A stretch of DNA of 64,000 nt from Sphaerisporangium sp040685555 (lineage in GTDB: Bacteria; Actinomycetota; Actinomycetes; Streptosporangiales; Streptosporangiaceae), in assembly GCF_040685555.1 (NCBI RefSeq), contig NZ_JBFBIK010000024.1, positions 1-64,000 of the forward strand, read 5' to 3'. This document shows positions 16,821-28,133 of the stretch, one piece after another (the first letter of the stretch is position 1; each line of letters opens with the position of its first letter). Made by a program: the position numbers and the translations under genes. Below the pieces are notes generated by a model, which did no database searches, had not been told where the DNA came from, and saw only the letters and a list, made by a program, of their open reading frames with translations.

Positions 16821-17465
16821 ATGACGGCAGAACCACCCCCCGGTAATCCCTACCAGCCTCCGCCGCCTCCCGGCCAGCCCTACGGCAACCCCCAGGGTGG
16901 GGACTACGGCAACCCCTACGGCGCTCCGCCGCCCTATGGCGCTCCGCAGGGCGCGCCGCTTCCCCAGGGAGTGCCCGCCCCGCTCGCCGAGTGGTGGGAG
17001 CGCCTCGTCGCCCGGATCATCGACAATGTGATCTTCGGCATCGTCTACGGGATCCTGACCGCCATCCTGTCGGCGATCTTCGTGCCCTCGGCGGCGGACA
17101 TCCTCGCGAACCCGACGCTGGCGGGGTCATACGTGCTCCCCGGCCTGCTGGCGGGGATCATCGCGTTCGGCGCGTATGCCGCCTATGACTATGTGCTGCA
17201 TTCCAAGGACGGTCAGACCCTCGGCAAGAAGGTGATGAAGATCCGTCTTGCCGCACTCGGCGGCGGGCCCCTGGATTCGTCCCTGGTGATGAAGCGTTCC
17301 GCTATCTTCCCGAGCGTGATGGTTCTCTACGGCATTCCCTTGCTGGGATGGCTCTCGTCCATCTTCGTCCTCGTGCTGGGCGTGCTAATCCTCACCGACA
17401 AGCCGCTGCAGCAGGGCCTGCACGACAAGCTGGCGGGCACCGTTGTCGTCAAGGCACCACGCTGA
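16821..17465 (+). CDS. RDD-family membrane protein (paralogue)
   Basis: At 214 residues, this is a shorter relative of the preceding RDD protein. A Pro/Gly/Tyr-rich head (PYGNPQGGDYGNPYGAPPPY) of about 50 residues replaces the YGQQ tract. PAPLAEWWERLVARIIDNVIF then begins the RDD domain with three to four hydrophobic helices and the loop SKDGQTLGKKVMKIRLAALG. Both proteins end in a DKPLQQ-CLHDK or DKPLQQGLHDKLAGT motif, showing recent duplication of the membrane domain. ATG 16821 is chosen with AAAGG upstream; an upstream ATG would add 15 residues. It is separated from the first copy by a terminator, so it has its own promoter. Confidence 0.83.
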   Translation: MTAEPPPGNPYQPPPPPGQPYGNPQGGDYGNPYGAPPPYGAPQGAPLPQGVPAPLAEWWERLVARIIDNVIFGIVYGILTAILSAIFVPSAADILANPTLAGSYVLPGLLAGIIAFGAYAAYDYVLHSKDGQTLGKKVMKIRLAALGGGPLDSSLVMKRSAIFPSVMVLYGIPLLGWLSSIFVLVLGVLILTDKPLQQGLHDKLAGTVVVKAPR

Positions 17466-17753
17466 GATCAGCTTTATGGGCGGGGCGGTCGCACTGCGGC
17501 CGTCCCGTCCGTGTTTTCAGGGGATCACCTTTCCTGGGGCATCCGGTAAGACGGCTGGAGAGACGGAGAATGCTCTGGAACGGTCCTTCGGCGGGTATGG
17601 ACCGCCGCCCCGCAACACGCGCTGACCTCCTGTGGGGATAGAGTCGGATCCTGACTCCCCGATCAGGCAACCGTGGTACGGGCTCAGGGAGTCTCGTGTG
17701 ACAATTAACGTGGGGGACCGGTGAATGCCACCCCCCGCGTGGAGCGAGGATCA

Positions 17754-17903
17754 ATGAACGATGTATTGTCCGCGTTGATACCACCAGCGGTAGTCGCCGC
17801 GGTGGTCATCATCGGCGTCGTGAAGCTGATGCGTTCCGAAGCGGAGGGCAGGCGGCGGGAGGCGGAAGCCTCGGCGAAGTCGTCGGAGGCTTCTTCCGAC
17901 TGA
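17754..17903 (+). CDS. Small single-span membrane protein
   Basis: The protein has 49 residues. A single hydrophobic helix (about residues 6-22, IPPAVVAAVVIIGVVKLM) is followed by a charged tail rich in Glu, Arg and Ser. GAGG precedes ATG 17754 by a few bases, which supports expression. No family is recognised and the neighbours (RDD gene, lsr2) do not suggest a role. Confidence 0.55.
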   Translation: MNDVLSALIPPAVVAAVVIIGVVKLMRSEAEGRRREAEASAKSSEASSD

Positions 17904-18022
17904 CCCGGCAGGTCCGGTGCCGTGTTCCCCGTGAATCCACAGGTTCCTTGAATTGTCAGCCAGGGTTACCGGGTATATGTTTAGCTGGCGAATCGAACAA
18001 TGCTCTGCGAAAGGATTGCCAG

Positions 18023-18355
18023 ATGGCCACGCAGATCCAGAAGATACTCATCGACGACCTCGATGGTGGCGAGGCCAATGAGACAGTCACCTTCGCGATT
18101 GACGGCTCCGCTTACGAGATTGACCTGAGCGGCGACAACGCCAAGAAGCTGCGCGAGGCGCTGTCCTCTTTCGTCTCCGGAGCCCGTAGGGCCGAGGGCG
18201 GCTCCACGCGCGGCCGTAAGCGCGGTGGCGGCCAGCGTCCGTCCCGGGAAAAGAGCTCGGAGATCCGCGCGTGGGCCAAGGCCCACGGGATCTCCGTGAG
18301 TGAGCGCGGCCGTATTGCCTCCTCCGTGGTGGAGCAGTACGAAGCGGCACACTGA
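18023..18355 (+). CDS. lsr2: Lsr2 nucleoid-associated silencer
   Basis: Lsr2 bridges AT-rich DNA and silences foreign genes, the actinobacterial counterpart of H-NS. The 110-residue protein has the N-terminal oligomerisation domain (MATQIQKILIDDLDGGEA with YEIDLS strands) and the C-terminal DNA-binding domain (IRAWAKAHGISVSERGRIAS) with the AT-hook-like RGR at residues 95-97. A basic linker (RGRKRGGGQR) joins them. ATG 18023 follows AAAGGA; the frame upstream is not homologous. It is monocistronic, with a dyad just downstream that may end transcription. Confidence 0.95.
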   Translation: MATQIQKILIDDLDGGEANETVTFAIDGSAYEIDLSGDNAKKLREALSSFVSGARRAEGGSTRGRKRGGGQRPSREKSSEIRAWAKAHGISVSERGRIASSVVEQYEAAH

Positions 18356-18374
18356 CGAGCCCTTTGTGATCACT

Positions 18375-18415
18375 CGGCTATGGCGGCGTTGGGTCATCAA
18401 TCGCCGTCATAGCCG
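18375..18415 (+). terminator. Possible terminator hairpin after lsr2
   Basis: CGGCTATGGCGG at 18375-18386 faces CCGTCATAGCCG at 18404-18415, pairing along 12 positions with one G-U. No T run follows, so termination is only suggested. Confidence 0.45.
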
Positions 18416-18490
18416 CATGATCGTGTTATCCGAGCGTGATCGTCCGGGGTGCGGCCGAGGGGTTCACGTAAATCGGCGAAGTTAAACGTC

Positions 18491-18504
18491 GTTCGCTTGC
18501 GGCG
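18491..18504 (+). promoter_or_regulatory. ClgR-type operator upstream of clpC
   Basis: GTTCGCTTGCGGCG fits GTTCGC-N5-GCG, the binding consensus described for ClgR, the activator of clp and lon genes in Streptomyces and relatives. It lies about 165 bases before the clpC start. The clgR gene itself is not in the window. Confidence 0.65.
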
Positions 18505-18667
18505 TAGCGGGAACATGTGACCCCCCAACAGTAGTTGGATGGAGCGTGAACGCCCTGCTCTCGGGGAACGTCTCCTGTAATGAGCGGTCACCGGTCGGGG
18601 CTAGCATGCGGATGCGGCGGGCCCGGATATCCCGAGCTGCCTGACCGCTCTGTGAGGGAGCGACGAG

Positions 18668-21217
<2,550 letters not shown>

Positions 21218-21234
21218 CACGCCGCCGTAAGGCG

Positions 21235-21314
21235 AGGCGCGGTCGTCTTGACCGCGCCTGCCGACCGGCAGGTTCGAAGGGACCCCTCGTGAGAGCACCT
21301 CACGAGGGGTCTTT
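21235..21314 (+). terminator. Tandem hairpin terminator after clpC
   Basis: The first hairpin pairs AGGCGCGGTC (21235-21244) with GACCGCGCCT (21250-21259). The second pairs GACCCCTCGTGAG (21281-21293) with CTCACGAGGGGTC (21299-21311) around a 5-base loop, followed by TTT. Both are perfect. Confidence 0.88.
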
Positions 21315-21629
21315 CGTATTTCGTGAGATCACATTGGTCCGATTCGCTATGACACCACCGAAGGTAGTACTACACTCCGTAGAGCGAATCGGGCCAAGTC
21401 TCGACCAGGTGGCTCACAAGATCCACTGAGTACGGTGCACATCGCCGAGATCCACCCGTCGGTGTAGCGGGGCATCCGCTGCCGGAGGGACGCGGGTTCG
21501 GTGCCCACCGGGCAGACTCGGGCAGGCCAAGGCCGGATTCCCGGCATGTAGGGGACCCCTGCCTCATGTGGCCATGCCGGCCACGTGAAGCGATGAGGTC
21601 CGAAGCGTAGTACGCCTGGGAGGCACCGA
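21315..21629. other. Intergenic before the EboE-like gene
   Basis: About 315 bases with no gene. It should contain the promoter of the rightward EboE-like gene, whose ribosome site GGGAGG lies at its end. Confidence 0.35.
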
Positions 21630-22574
21630 ATGCGCCTGTGTCATGAGGACGGCACGCTCGTTCACCTGTCCTACAACGCGGGCGTTCACCCCGCGGAGGA
21701 CCTGGAGAACCTGATCGCCCATCTCACCCGTTACGCCGTTCCCGTGCGGAAACGGCTCGGCGTCGACCGGCTCGGCATCGGCCTCTGGCTGGCGCCCGGC
21801 GTCGCCGACCACCTCATCGCCGACCGCATCGAGCTCGTACGGCTGCGCCGCTCCCTGGAGGAGCGCGGCCTGGAGGTCGTCAGCCTGAACGGGGCGGGCG
21901 GCCGGGGGATGGGGCAGGAGAGCCCCGGCCCCGACTGGGCCAAGCCCGAGCGATACCGCTACACGATGGCCCTCGCGAAGATCCTCGCCTTCCTGCTCCC
22001 CGAGGATGTCCGCTTCGGGAGCATCTCGACGATCCCCATCGGCTGGCGGCGCGACTGGCCCTCAGACCTGCACGCCATCGCGTCCCGGCGGCTCGACCGG
22101 CTCTCGCGCGAGCTCCGCGGCCTGCACAGCGTGACCGGCAAGACCATCAGGGTGGGATTCCAGCCGTGGCCGGGGTGCGTGCTCGAGACCACCGAGCAGG
22201 CCGTGGAGCGCGTGTGCGGCATCGACTCCGAGTACCTCGGGGTCTGCCTGGACGCCTGCCACCTGACCTGCGGTGTCGAGGAGCCCGGTGCGGCCCTGCG
22301 CGGGGTGGCCGCGGCGGGAGCCTCCGTGGTCAAGCTCGGCCACGTGCACAACCACACCGGCGAGGTCCCCGGCACCGAGTCGATCCTGGAGAACACCCTG
22401 GCCGCGATCCTGTCGGGCCCCATGATCGGCGGCGCCCACATCGAGGTGGAGGCGCACGGCCTGGCGTCGCCCGCGAAGGGCAAGGGCCCGGCCGCGCTCG
22501 TGGCCACGCTCGCCGACGAGCTCGACTGGACCCGCCGCAACCTCACCGCCCTCGGCCTCAAGCTCGCCGCCTGA
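21630..22574 (+). CDS. EboE-like TIM-barrel protein
   Basis: The 314-residue protein begins MRLCHEDGTLVHLSYNAGVH and continues with GLGIGLWLAPGVADHL-like and SISTIPIGWRRDW segments. These resemble EboE, a sugar-phosphate-isomerase-like component of ebo clusters linked to metabolite traffic. VGFQPWPGCVLETTEQAVER and LGVCLDACHL are the barrel strands with acidic and His metal-binding candidates. EboE proteins as I know them are nearer 390 residues. Here the loop after VVSLNG and a later insertion are shortened. No eboA-D or eboF gene is adjacent, so this is a stand-alone and probably diverged member. The ATG has a clear GGGAGG. Function is not inferred beyond the fold. Confidence 0.65.
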   Translation: MRLCHEDGTLVHLSYNAGVHPAEDLENLIAHLTRYAVPVRKRLGVDRLGIGLWLAPGVADHLIADRIELVRLRRSLEERGLEVVSLNGAGGRGMGQESPGPDWAKPERYRYTMALAKILAFLLPEDVRFGSISTIPIGWRRDWPSDLHAIASRRLDRLSRELRGLHSVTGKTIRVGFQPWPGCVLETTEQAVERVCGIDSEYLGVCLDACHLTCGVEEPGAALRGVAAAGASVVKLGHVHNHTGEVPGTESILENTLAAILSGPMIGGAHIEVEAHGLASPAKGKGPAALVATLADELDWTRRNLTALGLKLAA

Positions 22575-22583
22575 CCGGCCACC

Positions 22584-22610
22584 CCGCCGCGTCAGGGACG
22601 CGCGCGGCGG
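22584..22610. terminator. Hairpin between convergent genes
   Basis: CCGCCGCG (22584-22591) pairs with CGCGGCGG (22603-22610), 10 bases after the EboE-like stop. No clear T run follows, so bidirectional termination is only plausible. Confidence 0.45.
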
Positions 22611-22636
22611 TTGAGATGACCGTCATACCAAGGCGA

Positions 22637-22722
22637 CCGGCGTGATCACCGAGTCCGCAGCGAGGCGGCCGGCGTGACCACTCGGACCGGCACGCCGTAG
22701 TGACCCAGAACGGCACGCCGTA
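22637..22722. repeat. Short direct and inverted repeats
   Basis: CCGGCGTGA occurs twice near 22638 and 22669. CGGCACGCCGTA occurs twice, at 22688-22699 and 22711-22722, and is largely inverted relative to the first motif. The region lies between convergent genes and is probably non-coding. Confidence 0.5.
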
Positions 22723-22727
22723 ATAGC

Positions 22728-23594
22728 TCAGACGGGCAGCCGGTAGGTGCCCTCGGCCAGCGCTTCGGCCAGTCCGTCGGCGACAAGGCCGTCCAGAGCC
22801 CGCTCCCGTTGCACCGCATCGGCCCAGACGACGTCGAGCGCGGCCTTGGGCACCGCGCCGTGGGCCTCCCTGAGAACCGCCAGCAACCGCCCCCGGCACT
22901 GCCGGTCAGTGCCCGCGTACGTCTGGCCGCGCCGCTCGGGGCCGTCGTAGGCCGGACGGCCCGCAAGGCGCCAGGCGCAGAGGCCGGCCACGGGACAGTC
23001 GGCACAGCGGGGCGCGCGAGCGGTGCAGACCAGCGCCCCGAGCTCCATGACGGCGACCGCCCAGCGCGGGGCGTCCAGGGCGGGCAGCAGCGACTCGGCC
23101 AGCTTGCGCTCGGCCGTCGTGGTGGCCTTCGGGGGATACTCCTCGCCGCGCACCGCGCGTGCCAGCACCCGCCGCACGTTGGTGTCCAGGACGGCGTGGC
23201 TGCGGCCGAACGCGAAGCTCGCCACGGCGGCCGCCGTGTAGTCGCCGATGCCGGGGAGCCTGCGCAGCTCGTCGTAGGACGACGGGACCTCCCCGTCGTG
23301 CTCCGTGGTGACGGCTCGGGCGCACGCGTGCAGGTTGAGGGCGCGGCGGGGGTATCCGAGGCGCCCCCAGTGGCGTACGGCCTCACCGGGCGGCTCGGCG
23401 GCCAGCGTGGCGGGCGTGGGCCAGCGCTCCATCCACTCGGTCCAGATCGGCAGGACGCGGGCCACAGGGGTCTGCTGGAGCATGATCTCGCTGACCAGGA
23501 TCGACCAGGGGCTCGCGCCCGGTCGTCGCCAGGGAAGGTCTCGGGCCTTCTCGGCGTACCAGTCGAGGATGGGGGCATGCAGTCCGGTTCCCAC
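22728..23594 (-). CDS. mutY: A/G-specific adenine glycosylase
   Basis: MutY removes adenine mispaired with 8-oxoguanine. The 288-residue protein has the family start WYAEKARDLPWRR, the SEIMLQQTPVARV helix, the helix-hairpin-helix LPGIGDYTAAAVASFAFG with catalytic Asp in VLDTNVRRVL, and the 4Fe-4S ligands in CTARAPRCADCPVAGLC (C-x6-C-x2-C-x5-C). It lacks the C-terminal NUDIX-like domain of enterobacterial MutY, as is common in actinobacteria. GTG 23594 is the family-consistent start. It stands between convergent and divergent neighbours and is probably monocistronic. Confidence 0.95.
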   Translation of the reverse strand: MGTGLHAPILDWYAEKARDLPWRRPGASPWSILVSEIMLQQTPVARVLPIWTEWMERWPTPATLAAEPPGEAVRHWGRLGYPRRALNLHACARAVTTEHDGEVPSSYDELRRLPGIGDYTAAAVASFAFGRSHAVLDTNVRRVLARAVRGEEYPPKATTTAERKLAESLLPALDAPRWAVAVMELGALVCTARAPRCADCPVAGLCAWRLAGRPAYDGPERRGQTYAGTDRQCRGRLLAVLREAHGAVPKAALDVVWADAVQRERALDGLVADGLAEALAEGTYRLPV

Positions 23595-23879
23595 GACGTC
23601 GAGCCTAGATCCTGTGGACCCCGGCCCACGCCCGTTCGCGTCACCTGCCCCCAGGTGCTCATAGGCAGGCAGGGGCGGTGAGGAGAGGCCGCGTCGCGGT
23701 CTGGGAAGCCATGTGCGCCACCGTAGACAGCCGCTCGTGTGATGCGGGTCAAAGCCCGGTTATCGCACCCCTTACCTTTCCGCCGTTGCCCTTCGAGTGC
23801 CTGATCAGGGGGTGTTAGCGGGGCGCTTACCCGCCTTCTGGGACCCTGTCCGGATGAGGAGTTCCGGAAGTCCGTCCCG

Positions 23880-25196
23880 ATGAGGAGTGTCACGCGGGAG
23901 CCTCACAGCACTCCGTTGCGGCGCAGGGTGCTGGTGGCGATCGTGGGCATCGCCGCCCCCGCCGTGGCGCTGTTCGCGGTACCCCTCGCGCTGTCCGTCG
24001 AGCGGTTGTACCACGACGAGACGGCGGCGGCCCTCGGGCGCGACGCCGCGTGGATCGCCGCCGCGATCCCCGACGAGGTGATGAGGAGCGGCACGGCATC
24101 GGTCACGCTGCCCAAGGGGCTGCCCACCGGGCTCCGCGTCGGCGTCTACGCCACCGATGGCGCCCTGCTGTTCGGCGACGGGCCCAAGAGATCGACTCTG
24201 GCCGTCAACTCCCAGGACGGCCACGTGCACGAGGCCGTGGAGAACGGCTTCATGGCGGTCTCCGCGCCCATCCCCTCCGACGAGGTGCGCAAGGGCGTGG
24301 TGCGGGTCGCCACGCCGTACGACGAGGTCTCCGACCGGGTACACGAGACGTGGCTGCTCATGGCCGGGCTGGCGGTGATCGTCATCAGCCTGGCGATCGT
24401 GTTCGCGCTGCGCGCGTCCAGCCGGCTGGCCGCGCCGCTGGAACACCTGACGCGGGCGGCCCAGGCCCTCGGCGCGGGTGACTTCTCCATCCGCGCCCCC
24501 CGCTCGGACGTGCGGGAGGCCGATGTCGCGGGCCTCGCCCTGGAGTCGACCGCGCAGCGGCTCGGGGAGGTGCTCGAACGCGAGCGCGCCTTCAGCGCCG
24601 ACGTCTCCCACCAGCTCCGTACGCGCCTGACCGGCATGCTCCTGGGCCTGGAGTCCGCCCTGGCCCGCCCGGAGGCCCAGCGCGAGGACGCCATTCGCAC
24701 GGCTCTCGCCCGGGGCGAGCAGTTGCGTACGGTCATCGAGGATCTCGTACGGCTCACGCGCGAGAGCGGCGCGCAGGACCGGTGCCTGGACGTCGGGGCG
24801 CTCCTGGAAGAGGTCCGCGAGACCTGGTACGGAGGGCTGGCCGCGCAGGGGCGGTTCGTGGCGCTGAACCTGCCCGACGAGCTGCCCGCCGTCGCCGCGT
24901 CGCCGGCGGCGCTCCGGCAGATCTTGCAGGTGCTGCTGGACAACGCCGTCGCGCACGGGAAGGGCGAGATCACCGTGGACGTGGCCGACCTCGGTGAGGG
25001 GGTCGCGATCGAGGTGGCCGATCAGGGGCCGGGGATCCCCGAGGGGGCCGATGTGTTCGCGCGCCGCTCCGGCGACGAGGAGGGACACGGCATCGGCCTG
25101 GCGCTGGCGCGGTCGCTCGCCGAGGCGGAAGGCGGGCGGCTGGTCCTTCGCCGGCTCTCACCGCCGGTGTTCAGCCTACTCCTCCCCACCGCCTGA
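23880..25196 (+). CDS. Membrane sensor histidine kinase
   Basis: The 438-residue protein has a first transmembrane helix (VLVAIVGIAAPAVALFAVPLAL) and an extracytoplasmic loop of about 130 residues. A second helix (MAGLAVIVISLAIVFAL) follows, then a HAMP region (APLEHLTRAAQALGAGDFS), the phosphoacceptor His in FSADVSHQLRT, and an ATPase domain with N box LDNAVAHG and G boxes DQGPGIP and GHGIGLALA. The N box is slightly degenerate. The likely partner is the convergent response regulator whose stop lies 17 bases away. The signal is unknown. Confidence 0.93.
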   Translation: MRSVTREPHSTPLRRRVLVAIVGIAAPAVALFAVPLALSVERLYHDETAAALGRDAAWIAAAIPDEVMRSGTASVTLPKGLPTGLRVGVYATDGALLFGDGPKRSTLAVNSQDGHVHEAVENGFMAVSAPIPSDEVRKGVVRVATPYDEVSDRVHETWLLMAGLAVIVISLAIVFALRASSRLAAPLEHLTRAAQALGAGDFSIRAPRSDVREADVAGLALESTAQRLGEVLERERAFSADVSHQLRTRLTGMLLGLESALARPEAQREDAIRTALARGEQLRTVIEDLVRLTRESGAQDRCLDVGALLEEVRETWYGGLAAQGRFVALNLPDELPAVAASPAALRQILQVLLDNAVAHGKGEITVDVADLGEGVAIEVADQGPGIPEGADVFARRSGDEEGHGIGLALARSLAEAEGGRLVLRRLSPPVFSLLLPTA

Positions 25197-25212
25197 CCCG
25201 GGCCCGAGCCGG

Positions 25213-25896
<684 letters not shown>

Positions 25897-25916
25897 ACGG
25901 TCGATGGTAGGCGAGC

Positions 25917-26080
25917 CGGCGCCCCGCGAGGCGCTCGCCCGGGGACGCACCGGAGGTTCCCGGCGCCCCGCGAGGCGCTCGCCCGGGGACGCACCGGAGG
26001 TTCCCGGCGATCGGCGTGGCGATCACCTGGGGACGCACCGGAGGTTCCCGGCGATCGGCGTGGCGATCATCTGGAAGCAC
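25917..26080. repeat. 44-bp tandem repeat array
   Basis: Units start at 25917, 25961 and 26005, with a partial fourth at 26049. Units 1 and 2 are identical. Units 3 and 4 share a different first half (GATCGGCGTGGCGATCA) but unit 3 keeps the same GGGGACGCACCGGAGGTTCC second half. It lies between the response regulator and a secreted-protein gene; no coding role is seen. Likely variable in copy number. Confidence 0.88.
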
Positions 26081-26246
26081 CGCGGGCCACGCGAGAGTCT
26101 CACAGACGGATCGTGGAGTCGCCGGGAGTTCGACGAGGCTCGGTTCACGCGGCAATGTCGTCGTATCTGCCCCGGTCTGTCATGCGTCTCCAACCAGCAC
26201 GTTCTCCGCGATCGGCGGGTCGACACCCTTGATGGTCCACAACTCT

Positions 26247-26263
26247 CCATACTGTGAGTATGG
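26247..26263 (+). promoter_or_regulatory. Inverted repeat over a start codon
   Basis: CCATACT (26247-26253) and AGTATGG (26257-26263) are perfect inverted arms around the GTG at 26254. The dyad could be an operator or a small RNA hairpin hiding the start. Confidence 0.4.
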
Positions 26264-26976
26264 ATCCGGACACGTTCCGTGGTGACGTCGGCGTAGAGGG
26301 GCCGGACGTCTACTGGCGCCGCAGGGTGTCGGTGCTCACCGGTGCTCTCGTCGTGGTGGCCGTGGTCGCATGGGCCTGCACGAGCGCGTCCGGCGGCTTG
26401 GGGTCGGGCTCGCCGGCTCGGCCCGCGGTCGCGGGGTCGAAGGACCCGGGCCCGGGGGCGAGCGGCGCGGTGGCACCCGCGCCGACCTCCAGTCCGAGCC
26501 CCACGGCGACGGCCAAGGCGGCGCCCTCGGCGCGGCCCTCCGTGAAAGCGACGCCCTCGCCCGTCCCGACCCGCACCCGCCACCCCGGCGACCCGTGCCA
26601 GAGGCCCGACCTCGTCATCAGCCTGCGCGGCGAGTCCGACGTCTACTCGGGCAAGGGGACGCCGCGTTTCATGCTGACCGTCGTCAACATGGGCCGCCTC
26701 GACTGCACGGTGGACGTCGGGCCGCGCGCCGTGGAGGTGCGCATCACCTCGGGTTCCGACCGCGTCTGGTCGACGGCCGACTGCGTGAGCGGCGACGGCA
26801 AGGACATGCGCCGTCTGCGGCGCGGGGTGCCCCACGTGCGTATGGTCGACTGGGACCGGCACCGTTCGGCGCCCGACTGCCGCTCCGCCCGTCCGAAGGC
26901 CCACGACGGCACCTATGTCGCGACGGCCCGGCTGGAGTCGCTGAAGACCTCGAAAGTGGTCTTCCACCTGCGCTGA
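26254..26976 (+). CDS. Membrane-anchored protein with C-terminal beta domain
   Basis: The 240-residue protein has an N-terminal cytoplasmic stretch and one hydrophobic helix (VSVLTGALVVVAVVAWAC, about residues 26-43). A Pro/Ala/Ser/Thr-rich linker of about 65 residues leads to a folded domain (RPDLVISLRGESDVYSGKG ... FMLTVVNMGRLDCTVDVG). That domain resembles DUF4232-type or similar beta-sandwich extracellular domains and has Cys residues placed for disulfides. Start could be GTG 26254 or ATG 26260. It ends one base before the convergent disA stop. Function unknown; extracellular binding or regulation is a guess. Confidence 0.6.
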   Translation: MSMDPDTFRGDVGVEGPDVYWRRRVSVLTGALVVVAVVAWACTSASGGLGSGSPARPAVAGSKDPGPGASGAVAPAPTSSPSPTATAKAAPSARPSVKATPSPVPTRTRHPGDPCQRPDLVISLRGESDVYSGKGTPRFMLTVVNMGRLDCTVDVGPRAVEVRITSGSDRVWSTADCVSGDGKDMRRLRRGVPHVRMVDWDRHRSAPDCRSARPKAHDGTYVATARLESLKTSKVVFHLR

Positions 26977-26977
26977 C

Positions 26978-28066
26978 TCAGACGTAACGCTCCAAGATGG
27001 AGGCCTCGGCGAGGCGCGACAGCCCCTCGCGCACGCTGCGCGCCCGGGACTCGCCGACCCCGCCCACCGACTGGAGGTCCTCGGTGCTGGCCGCCAGGAG
27101 CTTCTGCAGGCCCCCGAAATGGTCGACGAGGCGGTCGACGACGCTGCCGGGCAGCCGGGGCACCTTGGCCAGCAAACGGAACCCACGCGGGCTCACCGGC
27201 CCGTCGAGGGCCTCGGAGCCCGCGTGGCCGAGCACGCGCGCGACGGCCGTGAGATCGAGCAGGTCGCCGGGGGACAGCCGGTCGAGCTCGGCCAGCGACT
27301 CGAAGACCCGGAGCGGGCGGCGTCCGGCCCCGGCGGGGAGGTAGTCGCGCATGATCAGGTCGCGGTCCTCCTCGACGCCGGCGACCAGCTCGGCCAGCTG
27401 CAGGGAGAGCAGGCGGCCGTCGGTGCCGAGCTCGACGACGTACCCCTCGATCTCGCCGGCGATGCGGCGGACCATTTCGAGCCGCTGCACCACCGCGGAG
27501 ACGTCGCGGGCCGTGACCAGGTCTTCGATCTCCAGGGCCGAGAGGGTGCCCGAGACCTCGTCGAGGCGCATCTTGTAGCGCTCGAGGGTCGCCAGGGCCT
27601 GGTTGGCCTTGGACAGGATCGCCGCGGACTCCTCCATGACATAGCGGATGCCGTCGAGGTAGAGGGCGATGATGCGCATGGACTTGCTGATGGAGATCAC
27701 CGGAAAACCGGTCTGCCGCGCCACCCGCTGGGCGGTGCGGTGCCGGGTGCCCGACTCGTTGGTGGGAATGGAGGAGTCGGGGACCAGGTGGACCGCCGCG
27801 CGCACGATCTTGTTGCCGGCGCGGTTGAGCACGATGGCGCCGTCCATCTTGGCCAGCTCGCGCAGGCGGGTCGCGGAGAACTCCACGTCGAGCGTGAACC
27901 CGCCCGTGCAGACGATCTCGACCGTCTCGTCGTAGCCGAGCACGATGAGGGCACCGGTGTGCCCGCGCAGAATGCGCTCCAGGCCGTCACGCAGCTCGGT
28001 GCCCGGAGCGAGCGTGGCAAGGGTGGATCTTCGGCGCTCGTCGATCCCCTTGTTGGTGTGTGCCAC
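26978..28066 (-). CDS. disA: Diadenylate cyclase DisA
   Basis: DisA makes cyclic di-AMP from two ATP and scans DNA for branched structures. In the 362-residue sequence the cyclase domain has the DGAIVL and GTRHRTA motifs. A helical linker follows, then the C-terminal helix-hairpin-helix DNA-binding domain (LQSVGGVGESRARSVREGL). GTG 28066 is the start in the family frame. radA lies directly upstream with 67 bases between them, the usual radA-disA order, and RadA is known to modulate DisA in other bacteria. The product is the ligand of the riboswitch at 13911-14080. Confidence 0.97.
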   Translation of the reverse strand: MAHTNKGIDERRRSTLATLAPGTELRDGLERILRGHTGALIVLGYDETVEIVCTGGFTLDVEFSATRLRELAKMDGAIVLNRAGNKIVRAAVHLVPDSSIPTNESGTRHRTAQRVARQTGFPVISISKSMRIIALYLDGIRYVMEESAAILSKANQALATLERYKMRLDEVSGTLSALEIEDLVTARDVSAVVQRLEMVRRIAGEIEGYVVELGTDGRLLSLQLAELVAGVEEDRDLIMRDYLPAGAGRRPLRVFESLAELDRLSPGDLLDLTAVARVLGHAGSEALDGPVSPRGFRLLAKVPRLPGSVVDRLVDHFGGLQKLLAASTEDLQSVGGVGESRARSVREGLSRLAEASILERYV

Positions 28067-28133
28067 ATGGCCCCCGCTGGTCGCTGACGTCGCCCAGTTT
28101 ACCGGCGAAGCGGTGACCGGACCCGGACAGTGC

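Noticed and set aside
25917..26080. CRISPR array
   Set aside because: Units are contiguous 44-bp repeats without unique spacers, and no cas gene is present.
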